Assembly (NCBI GenBank): GCA_036897095.1
Contig: JAYMSP010002527.1
Location: 1 to 23,749 of the forward strand
Reading direction: 5' to 3'
Length of the DNA: 23,749 nt
DNA from: Plantago elongata
Lineage: Eukaryota; Streptophyta; Magnoliopsida; Lamiales; Plantaginaceae
Shown piece by piece: positions 9,052 to 18,275 of the stretch. How positions within the stretch are numbered: position 1 is the first letter of the stretch; each line of letters starts with the position of its first letter. The notes below the pieces were generated by a model, which was not told where the DNA came from, did no database searches, and saw nothing but the letters and a program-made list of their open reading frames with translations. Position numbers and translations under genes: made by a program.

Positions 9052-9626
9052 TGTTAGGAATATATGTTAGTATTTTTAATCAATCACCATATGGCTTCTT
9101 TAGCACATAAATGTGACTAGTACTCTTTGTTCACTTGAACATTGTAAAAGAGGAAATCACTTATTATGTTAGTCTAGTAAAACTTGTAATAGGATTATTA
9201 GGTATTTAAATGTAATTTTATATTTTGAAGAAGGCCATGAAGAAGGATCCTAGCAATGGATTTCAATTTGAAAATTTGAAGACTGAAGATAGCACAAGTT
9301 TTTGAAGACACAAGGTTAATTCTCATCAGATAGACTATGATCATAAAGCATATTGTAAAGTGCATATATTGCACATAACAAGTCTCTGAACATATGACAT
9401 CACTGAGTTCAGGAGCATGCTAGCTTTTCAAAAACGATCATGTGTCCGTTGAGACTACATGACAAGAAATAGTACATGCATTAATTAAACCAGCTAGAAA
9501 GTCGCTAAATGCATAGTCCTCTATGGAAAATGAGAAAGGGACTTTCGAGTACTCATTTCGAGATATTAACGGATTGAATTTTGAGAAGGTCTTACGGATA
9601 CGATTCAAACGATTCTCATATTCATG

Positions 9627-9636
9627 TATAAATATC
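9627..9636 (+). promoter_or_regulatory. TATA box of the copia 5' LTR
   Basis: TATAAATATC is identical in both LTRs (also 12768-12777) while the sequence around it differs, and it is followed by an A/C-rich leader. It is the best candidate for the element's RNA polymerase II promoter. Confidence 0.65.
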
Positions 9637-10250
9637 ATCACTTAGAAGTTGAGAAATACACACACGAAACACGCTCATATCTACTTATCAAGCAAAGTAT
9701 TCTCTCAAGCATTTATAGTATCATTCTCCAAACTTTCTGTTGCAACTAATAAGCTCAAAGAATCATCAGTAATTCTAAGTGTCCTGAACCTGTAACAAAA
9801 GATTGTTATTCGTGAAAGAGTTGAACTTTCAGATACCCTTTCTGAAGCTCATACATTAATAAGTGTATTAAGTAGTGTTATCTCTTCTGAGCTCTCTGAA
9901 AATATAGCTGAAAAGTTATGTGAGAAGCTTACCTGTATAACCAACACCATTAAGGCGTGGAGTGCAAGAAGTACTTGATTTGGAAAACCAGGGAGCATCT
10001 CCAAGGTTATCTTGAGTATAAGAAGTACTTGGCTCTAGGAGCTATGGAACACCTCATGGGAAACATTTGGTTGGAAACGATTTGTTTGTAGGGATCTTAG
10101 AATATGATGTATTGTAAGGAAAACTCAATTATCTGTTCTAGAGAATTCCAGGTATCAGAAAGGCCGAGTGGATTAGTTGGAGGATTACGCCAACTCTAGA
10201 TACCACTATACTTTGTGTGTCATTTACTATTCCGCATTTACATTCCAGCA

Positions 10251-10277
10251 ACACACACACACCCACACACACACACA
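10251..10277. repeat. CA microsatellite inside the 5' LTR
   Basis: An (AC)n run with one CC interruption. It starts exactly where homology with the 3' LTR stops (equivalent of 13370), so it may mark a breakpoint or a slippage site that arose after insertion. Confidence 0.85.
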
Positions 10278-10453
10278 TTTACTACTGCAAAGCACAATCA
10301 CATTTATCTATCGCTTAAGTCTTCCACTCTCTGAATTTAAGGTATTAGAAACCCACTAGTATATGAGAAATAGTGTTTATTGATAAAGGTTTGAAAAGAC
10401 TATTCACCCCCCCCCTCCTACTCTTTTCCTTTTCCATTATCTAGACCAACAAA

Positions 10454-10468
10454 TGGTATCAGAGCCGG
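10454..10468 (+). other. Primer binding site (Met-tRNA type)
   Basis: TGGTATCAGAGCCGG lies 2 bp after the LTR end. TGGTATCAGAGC is the standard plant copia site complementary to the 3' end of a methionine tRNA, where minus-strand DNA synthesis starts. Confidence 0.92.
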
Positions 10469-10568
10469 AGGTTCCCAAGCCTTCTGCACTGAACCTCGAT
10501 CCCCCAGATAGGTAAAGTTTTTCTCTCTTTTCGAGGACATTTTAAAGTTGTGTGTTAAGTGCGCACGT

Positions 10569-12200
10569 ATGTCTCTGAGTGATGCTCCGGTTCTGAAGCC
10601 CGGAAATTACGAGAAATTGAAGAACAACATGATGTTGCATCTTGAAGCAATTAGTGATGAGATGATCTATGTCATCAAGGAAGGACCAATCAAGATCAGA
10701 CAGCTCAAACAAGTCAACGGAGTGTCTGACGGTCGGAGAAAAATTGATGCTGAAGGCAGTGACACTTCGACTAGTGATAGTGGTCGTGTTCCTACTGGAC
10801 AAGTTGAGTATGAAGACAAACCTCGTGAAGTATGGACATCGGAAGATGCCAAGAGACACAGGTTGGATGGTCAAGCTCGTAACATCATCATTCAGTTGAC
10901 ACCTGAGCATATACAGTGCAACTGTGCTGTGCAAAAACGGCGAAAGTTGCCTGGCGATTGATTGAAGAAATCTATGTTGGAACTGAGAAATCCAAGGAAC
11001 ACAAGTTCGAAGTTATAAAATTGAAGTTCCAAAACTTCAAACAGGGTCCCACTGAAACTCTGGAAGAACTTGATTCTCTGTTTACTACTCTCATGAGTGA
11101 TATGGCTGCACTTGAAGAAAGTGATAGATATTTGAATTCTGAGAAGGTGAAAACCATTGTCAGAAGTTTTAACCAAAATTGGGAACATACCAAATATTTC
11201 TACTTTAACCAAGGTATGCCACAAATCTCTCCAGTGGTTTCTTTTACAGTTAGCCACTATGAACTATTAGACAATCCAACGTGGTTTGGATACAGCTGAA
11301 AAGTTGCAGAGTGTTGCTCTAGTCACACAATGTACATCTAAAAAGAAGGATATCAGGGAATTGTCTGAAGAAAATTCTCTTGATGGGCGACACATGAAGA
11401 AATATGTGAGCCAAGAGATAGAAAGGAGAAAAGCAAAAGAGAAGCTGAAAAAGCATCTCTGCCCAAACTACCATCAGTACAAGAACATCCAAATGAACAA
11501 CTCTCTGAACAACTCTGCTTAGAAAGCTGTGAGTATTGAAGTCGCTGAAATTGGAAAGGACATCTACTTCTATTATTAGAAACCCAATCACTTCAAATGT
11601 GATTGTCCTGCCTTTAACAAGCTTAAGAAGGGTAAGAAAAAGGAGAGAAGAACTTTCAAAAGAACTCAGTGGGCCTTGCATACTGAAGAGAGAAAGAAGA
11701 TCCAAATTCAACTTGATGATCTGGATATTGAGTCGGATTCTGAAGATGAGGATTCAGAAGACTCAAAATCATTATCACCAAAATTGTGTGAGATTACTCG
11801 CGATGTAATTGACTTCGGCCAAAAGAAGAATGACATGTGTAGAGTCGTTGAGATCGTAGGTCCCGACATCTCCAACATTGAAGAATGCCTTATGGTTGAT
11901 AAGGTAATAAATACATCACAATTCTTGTACTACGAAAGTGATGATGACGGTATCAAGGATTTGAGATTGGTCAAGAGTGAACATGATTGATATGAGAGAG
12001 AATTCTTGGTTGTTGAAACAAAGACCAAGGTTCTGGAAGCAGAAAAAGAAGTTTCTAACTTGCCCAAGGTATATGAGAAAAAGGATGTTGAAACAGCATC
12101 ACTTAGATCTCAGGTATCGGAGAATGAAAATTCTCATGAGCAAGCCTTGAATGAGCTAAATGAGAAGTTGAAGAAGCTTCTACCTGAAAATGATTGTTAG
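10569..12200 (+). pseudogene. Copia gag with decayed zinc knuckle and coiled-coil tail
   Basis: Gag forms the virus-like particle and binds the RNA. The ATG at 10569 opens MSLSDAPVLKPGNY, a start like those of copia gag proteins of the UBN2 type. A frameshift near 10920-10935 leads to AKVAWRLIEEIYVGTE and SLFTTLMSDMAALEE; another near 11260-11290 leads to MDTAEKLQSVALVTQ. The zinc knuckle (CX2CX4HX4C) near 11560-11605 is ruined: its first two Cys codons read TAC and TAT (Tyr) and a TAG lies between them and KPNHFKCDC, where the His and last Cys survive. An acidic stretch with DIESDSEDEDSEDSK follows, then a Glu/Lys-rich coiled coil (12006-12194). The last codons, Cys and stop, are supplied by the first bases of the LTR at 12195. 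This copy cannot make a working Gag. Confidence 0.82.
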
Positions 12201-13370
12201 CAATATCTTTAGTATTTTGATCAATCACGATATGACTTATCTTTAGTACATAAAGGTGACTAGTACTCATAGTTCACTTGAACATTGTAAAAGAGGAAAT
12301 CACTTAGTATGTTAGTCTAGTTAAACTTGTATTAGGATTGTTAGGTCTCTGAATGTAATTTTATATTTTGAGAAGGCCATGAAAAAGGATACTAGCAATG
12401 GATTTTAATCGAAGATTTGAAGACTGAATATTGCAAAAGTTTGATGAGGACATAAGGGTTAGTCTCCTCAGATAGACTATGTTCAGAAAGCATATTGCAT
12501 AGTGCAAATGGCACATTACATGTCTCTGAATATATGACATCATGAGTCAAAAGGAGCATGCTAGCTTTCAGAAAGTTTCGTGTGTCCGTTGAGACTACAG
12601 GACAAAGTAATAGTACAGTGTATTAATTACACCAATTGAAAAGTCGATCAAGCATAGTCTCCTCTGAAAAATGAGAAGGGGACTTCTGAGTACTTATTTC
12701 GAGATATCAACGGATTGAATTCTGAGAAGGTCTAACGAATACTATTCAAACGACTCTCAAATTCATCTATAAATATCACCACTTAGAAGCTGAGAAATAC
12801 ACACAAGAACTGCGCTCATACTTTCATATCAATCAAGTATTCTCTCAAGTATTCATACTTTGATTCTCCAAGATTATTGTTGCAACTATCAAGCTCGAAG
12901 AATCACTAGTAGTTCTAAATGTCCTGATCCTATAACAAGAGTTTGTTATTCGGGAAAGAGTGGAACTTTCCGATACCCTTTCTGAAGCTCATTCTCCAGA
13001 ACGGATACCAACACTTGGGTCAGAAAGGAGACACATACCATATATTGAACAAGTATATTAAGTAGTGTAATCTCTTCAAGCTCTCTGTAAACATAACTGA
13101 AAAGTTATAAGAGAAGCTTAACTGATAATCATCATATAACCAACACCATCTAGGCGTGGAGTACAGGAAATACTCAGGGGATATTTGGTTGGGAACCATT
13201 TGTTTGTAGGGATCTTAGAATAGAAATTATTTTAAGGAGAACTCAATTGTATGTTCTAGTGAATTCCAGGACTCAGAAAGGTCGAATTGTACTAGTTGGA
13301 GGATTACGCCACCTCCGGATACCACTATAAACTGCTGTATTATTTACTTTATTGTACTTACATTCTAGCA
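12195..13370 (+). repeat. 3' LTR of the gag-only copia element, truncated
   Basis: Starts TGTTAGCAATATC and follows the 5' LTR through the TATA box (12768-12777) to CATTCTAGCA at 13361-13370. The last about 200 bp of the LTR (equivalent to 10251-10451) are missing and unrelated sequence begins. Many single-base differences and two larger indels separate the LTRs, so insertion is old. A related family member recombined here is an alternative to a simple deletion. Confidence 0.85.
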
Positions 13371-16335
13371 TAAAACGCTACAATTTTTAGAATACGAATA
13401 AACGAGGAGAATCCAGTAATCGAATATAATTTTCTTTTAGCGGAAGCATGAGCTAAAATCTTTGATGCAGTTTTCAGAATTTGATTTTCATGAAACTTTC
13501 AACCACCGATGCCTTCATTTTCCGTCACAACCATCAATTCCCATGAAACGCGAGCAGTAGCTCCGCCCCTCCCCTGCTCTCTCTCGCCTTCATTCGCGTC
13601 AATCATTTCATAGTTCGTTTGCTTGCACCTGACTGCTTTTCGCGCTCTCGATCGACTTTTTCGGTTGGTGCCCCTTCTCTTTCGATTGTAATCGAACTTT
13701 GGGATGAGAAACTGTGTTAATTAATTGTTACATGTTTGATTTTGTGTGGTCTACTTTTAATCGATTTATGCTTGGTTGTATGGTTGTGTCGCACGTTTAT
13801 GGCCTTGCTACTATTCAGTTTGTTTTCAGTCCAGGTCCTGTTTCTTTTTTTTTAATCACGCTTGCAGTTTTGGTTAGTTACATGTTCTTCCCAGTTGGAC
13901 TGTGTTTGGTGTATGTGGTTATCAACTTGTTGTCGACTGTATGTTGTTGGGTGGTGAACTGTTGCAGTGGTATTGCCTGCTATCTATTCTCGAGTTGCCT
14001 GGTTGTGAATTGAGGTTGTGCGGAACTATTATGCATGTGTAACATGCTGTAATTGTTTGAATCTTGGTTGCGTTGGTTGCGACTTTGTTGTGTTGGTGAC
14101 TGTAGTTAACTAAAGCTAAGTTGAACAACTGATTTGCTCTATTTCTGATGTAAACAGTTGCGTGCCCTGCTAGTTGAAAATTAGTTAAATGAGTTTGATT
14201 TTTTTTCCCTTCATGTTTTTTTAGTGGCCTAGATATGTTGGCAGCCCTGGTTTATGGTTGGTTTACTACTTAGATTATGATTTAGTACGGTTCTGGTGTA
14301 GTTATAAATTTGTTGTAGTTTAGGACGTCAATTAGGCCAATATGCAGAATGCTAACCAATAATAAGTGCTTCTTATTTCTGGAATGTTGAATGATTCTGA
14401 TGCTTTCAGTTCGGTATATACATTAAACTCATGGCTTTGAAGTTATTCTGTAGAGAATTTGAAATAGCTGCTGCTTGAATGAACACAGTTTTCATCAAAA
14501 AGAAAACCTTTATAATTAGTCCTGGTTTATCCACTTCTCAGGCTGTTGATGATCTTAATTATCTCAGTACATTGAACAATGAGTAACATATCAACAATGA
14601 CCTCAGAAAGTTCATATTTGAATCGGACCTTGACCCTCAGGACAATTCGGGCTAATAGCGGTTAATATTATCTAGCTATTCAGGGAATCATTTTATCCGC
14701 CTTTCTATAGAATTGTTTATGCTCATTGAATTAATTGGACTAGAAGAAGGTTTGATTTTTCTTACTGATTGCTTAGAAGTAAAATGAGATTACTGTTCTT
14801 TCCACCTTATTAGTTGTTTCAATGTTTGTGCTACTGTAACCATCTGGTCGTCGACTGTCTATGAGTCGATTGTCTGACGGTCTGCTTGCTTCTTTTATGG
14901 TGTCACTGTAGCAAGTCGATTCCTGCCTGTGTATCCTTGTTTGTTGGTCTGTTTGTGTAGTTTGTACTAGCATGCCTAGTGTGTTTACTGTCCCGTTGTG
15001 AGTTTTGAATTGTAGGGAGTTAGGTTTCTGCAGTTTCATTATTGTTGTTGTCATGATACCTGCGGTATTCTGGGTTGAAATGTGTGTATGGGTGCATGTG
15101 CCTGTCTTCTTATATTCGACTTTCTATGTGTGTTGTATTCCAAGCTGCAGCCTGGTACCGTGTCGATCTTGAATGTGTTCTGTTAGCATCATATGAAATT
15201 ATATGCTTAAGCGTCTTCGTTTTTTAATTGTTGCTACTTGTTATGAATGTTTTGGGGGATTTAAGGGAGTCTTGTAAGTACCCTTGCGTAAAAATTAAGT
15301 AGCATTGTCCATTTATCAGGATTCGCAAGGTTGCGTAGTTTACAAGTCATCCAAGGTGAGTGATTTCAGGCTTTCGGCATCCGGCCCTGGGAAAGTTGTT
15401 ATCTTTCAAGTATTCCTATTCCAGTACTTGTTCCTTCTTGCTTGACTGCTTACTTGACTCTGACTTCGACTACACGACGACGTCCCGACTGACAACGACA
15501 TGACTACTAACTATGATTACTGACTATATGATTATTGCTGTAATCGGTTGACCTGTATTCTGGTTACATCTTGCTATTCTGTCCTGATTATATCCTGCTA
15601 TTCTATTCCATTTATATCTTGCCATTCCATCCTGATTATGTCTTGATGTTCCACATGATATGTATTGCATGAAAAATGATTTCAAAAGCAACCACACTAT
15701 TTTGGAAAACTTGGGAAACTAGCCTGGTCAAATTGTTCAACAAAAATTTATAAAGAGTCTGCGGCTCTATCTTTCGGGCTCCTACCTACCTGTTCGGACT
15801 ATTCAAACGGTCCTATATGTGTGTTGCGATGGGTCGTGCTCATCATTCGAGCAACTCACGCGAGGTCACGCCCCTATCTTGTTTATTTGACCGATACCTG
15901 ATCCGTTCGGTCCAGTCCAAGACAGTTACTGTTACAGTACTGTGAATCTAGCACCTTTTATGTGTTATGATCCTGCCTGCATGTGTACAATTTCCATTTT
16001 AAAAATTGCTTGATCAGCTTGTGATGGTTTGCGATCCTGTTGCATTCATGCTCATCTTGTACATGCTTGATTATTCTCACTAAGTCTATATGACTTACGC
16101 TCTTCCTGTTCTAACTTTGATTTCCCAGTTATAGAGCACGAAGTGAGGTTGGGGTAGACAGACTAACACTACACTTTGCTAATTATTCCGATGCTACTGT
16201 ACTAGACGTATGAGATAACTTTTGACTTGTAAAGTATATTTGGGGTCTGTAATAATTGTACGTTTTGATATATATGTATTTGGGAGTTCGGCATAATCCT
16301 TGACGTCCGGACCTTGATCCGGCCGGGCCGCTACA
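13371..16335 (+). mobile_element. Probable long LTR (chromovirus-like) or related repeat, about 3 kb
   Basis: The block has abrupt borders: copia LTR ends at 13370 and the minus-strand gene stops at 16335. It is T/G-rich on the plus strand with no real coding frame. CT-rich leader-like sequence lies at 13560-13690. Degenerate GACTAC/GACGAC repeats occur at 15440-15540, a minisatellite at 15561-15654, and a TTCTCACTAAGTC...GACTTACGC segment at 16074-16101 followed by GAGCACGAAGTGAGGTTGG. The end (GACGTCCGGACCTTGATCCGGCCGGGCCGCTACA region, 16302-16335) has a CCGGA/TCCGG inverted repeat and the CTACA terminus. These traits recall long LTRs of Tekay-like Ty3/gypsy elements. The matching TGTAGCG start is not at the left border, so the block is 5'-truncated if it is an LTR. 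No gag or pol is linked to it. Confidence 0.45.
15561..15654. repeat. Minisatellite, four copies of a 22-25 bp unit
   Basis: Units of the type TGATTATATCTTGCTATTCY occur at 15561, 15585, 15610 and 15633 with several differences each. A variable tandem array inside a long LTR-like block is common. Confidence 0.75.
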
Positions 16336-17576
16336 GATGTGATCATTTTGATCATTGTTGTCAAGCTCAACAACCATTTTACCTTTACATTTGGTGTTGT
16401 CTTTCTGAGATGATGGAATGTTAGGTATATCTAATGCAGCGTTAGCATCATGCTCTGTATCGTCTGTCACCCTAGCGTCCAACTCTGCAGCTGTGGCATC
16501 GATATCTTTCTTTAATTGTTGCTTCTTAGCAAGGAGTGTCTTCTCCTTGGCATTTTCTGCCTCAATTATCAGCAATTGGGCTTTCTTAGCTTCAATCAGA
16601 GAGTGGTACTCTTGATTGAGCTTGCTCTCTTCTTCCAACAATTCCTTGAGTCTTGAGACTCTGGATTCAACAGCCTTAAGTTCTTTAGATGAGTCGGCTA
16701 GTTGATTTTGATCGTTTGAGTTCTGTTGGTTTTGTTGGTAAGCTGGAGGTGATGATTTCTGTGATGATGGTGGGTCTCTCTGAGCAAAGTGTTAAGCAGG
16801 TGGAGATCCATGTTCTGGCATTTTCTTGTGCCATTCCACCAGTCCTTGGTGAAGGACTATCATCGTCTTCGTCATCATTTGGGCCATTATGACCTCCTTA
16901 TGGATGTTCAGATGAAGGGTCAACATCATTTTTGTCGATTTCTTCTTCTTCATCTGAGACCACATTGATTATAGTGGGGAGTGTAATCCTCTGCCCGTTT
17001 ACTTCCAATTGTTCAGAGGGATAAACTCTGAGTGCCTAGGGCAATGTAGGATTAAGTGTCATCTCCCTTCTGGTTTCTTCATTAGCAACATTGAAGGCAT
17101 CCATCAGCTTCTTCCCAACATTATAAGTGAAGTCTTCATGCATCAGTGTGTGATGAGAGTAATCCTCTATGGGAAACATGGCATGAACGTAGTTTTCCAG
17201 ATAGAAGGCTCTCTCCCTTCTCTCTTTTTGGTCAATCACCTTGACAAGCTCTGTTAGATCAGCCTTTCTGAGCTTTTGTCATTGCCTAAAGCATTTGACA
17301 TGTTGTTTCATGGTGATTGTCTGGAAAATCTTCAGTAGATCCAGTGGAGCTTCCACATCAATCATTGACAAATCTTGAGCCTGGAAGAATGGTTCCAAGT
17401 TCATTTTGTTCAAACTTACTTGTGATTATCTGAGAACTAAGAAGTCTAAGTGTTTCTGAGCATACATGTGTATCCACACTAGGCTCATTTACTTGGACCT
17501 CTGGAGCAACCGGTGCTTCAGATACCATGGTCAGAGGAGTGGTTGATTCCTCTTCAACTAATCTTTCTTCTCGAGC

Positions 17577-17660
17577 CTGAGAATAAAAGTCAAATCACAA
17601 TGCTGAGAAATACTCTACAGAGAACTGTTGGAAATATATGTTTCTGAGAATTTCACTTAC
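17577..17660 (-). other. Intron 4 of the extra retrotransposon gene (84 bp)
   Basis: GAA|GTAAGTGAAA at 17660 (a near-perfect plant donor) to TTTTATTCTCAG|GCT at 17577. Phase 0 on both sides: ELPNLE before, AREERLVEEES after. Confidence 0.75.
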
Positions 17661-17813
17661 TTCCAAGTTAGGAAGCTCAGAGTCAATGCGTTCAGAAACT
17701 GGGGTAGTTTCTGGCAACCTTTCTGGAGACTTAGCCAAAGCCGCCGTGTTTATTTCCATAGGTGTTCTAGAGGTCGCAACATTGTCCTCAGACACCTTTT
17801 CTTCAGAATGATC

Positions 17814-17896
17814 CTATTCGAAGAAGCAAAGTATTTGATTAAGTAAGTTGATTTTCACAAGTTACTCAAAAAGATAATGATTCTTATTTTACATAC
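17814..17896 (-). other. Intron 3 of the extra retrotransposon gene (83 bp)
   Basis: GAG|GTATGTAAAA at 17896 to TTCGAATAG|GAT at 17814, with canonical ends. The exons on both sides are open in the same phase (0): SVVE before, DHSEEKVSEDN after. Confidence 0.72.
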
Positions 17897-18004
17897 CTCC
17901 ACAACAGAAGGCTTAGAAAAAAAAATTTAAGAAGGCTTTTCAACCTCTGGAATTTCTTGAGCTTGTAGTGTTTCCACTACTTCAACTACTTTCTCAGTTG
18001 GAGC

Positions 18005-18086
18005 ATGTTATAAAGACAATATGATGTTAGAAACACAAGATTTTGATTAAGTACAGAATTGTTTCTTTTCAGAGACAATAGACTAC
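18005..18086 (-). other. Intron 2 of the extra retrotransposon gene (82 bp)
   Basis: The donor CAG|GTAGTC lies at 18086. The acceptor position reads ACAT, not ACAG, just before GCT CCA ACT GAG, so the 3' splice site looks mutated. The flanking exons are both in phase 0. It shares TACTTAATCAAA with intron 3. Confidence 0.5.
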
Positions 18087-18193
18087 CTGTTTCATAGGCT
18101 CTTGTTCTTGTGTTACTGAGGTTGAAGGAACCTCGTCTTCATTCAGAGGGGTGGGAAAATTTTCTTCCCCTGCTGAGATGTCTCCATGAAAGC

Positions 18194-18275
18194 CTGAAAC
18201 AAAGGAAGTTTATGAGTAACTAGTTTAACCTTTGTTCAAATGCTTCACGAGTTAGATGTAGACAACTCTTGTTAC
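18194..18275 (-). other. Intron 1 of the extra retrotransposon gene (82 bp)
   Basis: Minus-strand GTAACAAGAG (from 18275) to TTTGTTTCAG (to 18194), pyrimidine-rich before the acceptor and with stops in its interior. The exon before it ends after a complete codon (CAT); the next exon opens GCT TTC ATG GAG, then needs a one-base shift to stay open. Confidence 0.6.

Larger units (their letters stand above)
9052..10451 (+). repeat. 5' LTR of the gag-only copia element, 1400 bp
   Basis: Runs from TGTTAG to CCAACA, 2 bp before the primer binding site. A conserved TATAAATATC (9627-9636) has a partner at 12768-12777 in the other LTR and marks the promoter. Compared with the 3' LTR it has extra sequence around 9985-10045, bounded by two copies of AGAAGTACTT, and lacks about 45 bp present near 12996-13045. 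A (CA)n run lies at 10251-10277 and a C-run at 10408-10417. Confidence 0.88.
9052..13370 (+). mobile_element. SIRE-like Ty1/copia derivative: LTR, gag, truncated LTR, no pol
   Basis: Two direct repeats starting TGTTAG (9052 and 12195) enclose a primer binding site and a gag region. Protease, integrase, reverse transcriptase and RNase H are wholly missing: the gag coiled-coil tail runs directly into the second LTR. The 5' LTR begins right after GATATG in the Helitron gene, placing this insertion after the Helitron. The expected target-site duplication (ATATG) cannot be tested because the right LTR is cut short. Long LTRs of about 1.4 kb, the Met-type primer site and the gag sequence point to the SIRE/Maximus lineage. 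It could only have moved with proteins supplied in trans. Confidence 0.85.

Noticed and set aside
10408..10417. C-run near the primer binding site as a functional purine or pyrimidine tract
   Set aside because: It lies inside the 5' LTR just before its end, not before the 3' LTR, and looks like a simple mononucleotide expansion.
10542..11711. Several long minus-strand open frames
   Set aside because: They are antisense to the copia gag, whose plus-strand translation has recognisable family motifs. The minus-strand peptides do not.
13714..14013. 99-codon hydrophobic open frame on the plus strand
   Set aside because: It is made of Phe/Val/Cys/Leu codons forced by a T/G-rich strand, has no domain or splice context, and lies inside the LTR-like block. 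I read it as a composition artefact.
14773..15054. 93-codon minus-strand open frame
   Set aside because: Polar low-complexity translation of the T/G-rich block, with no homologous motif and no gene-like flanks.
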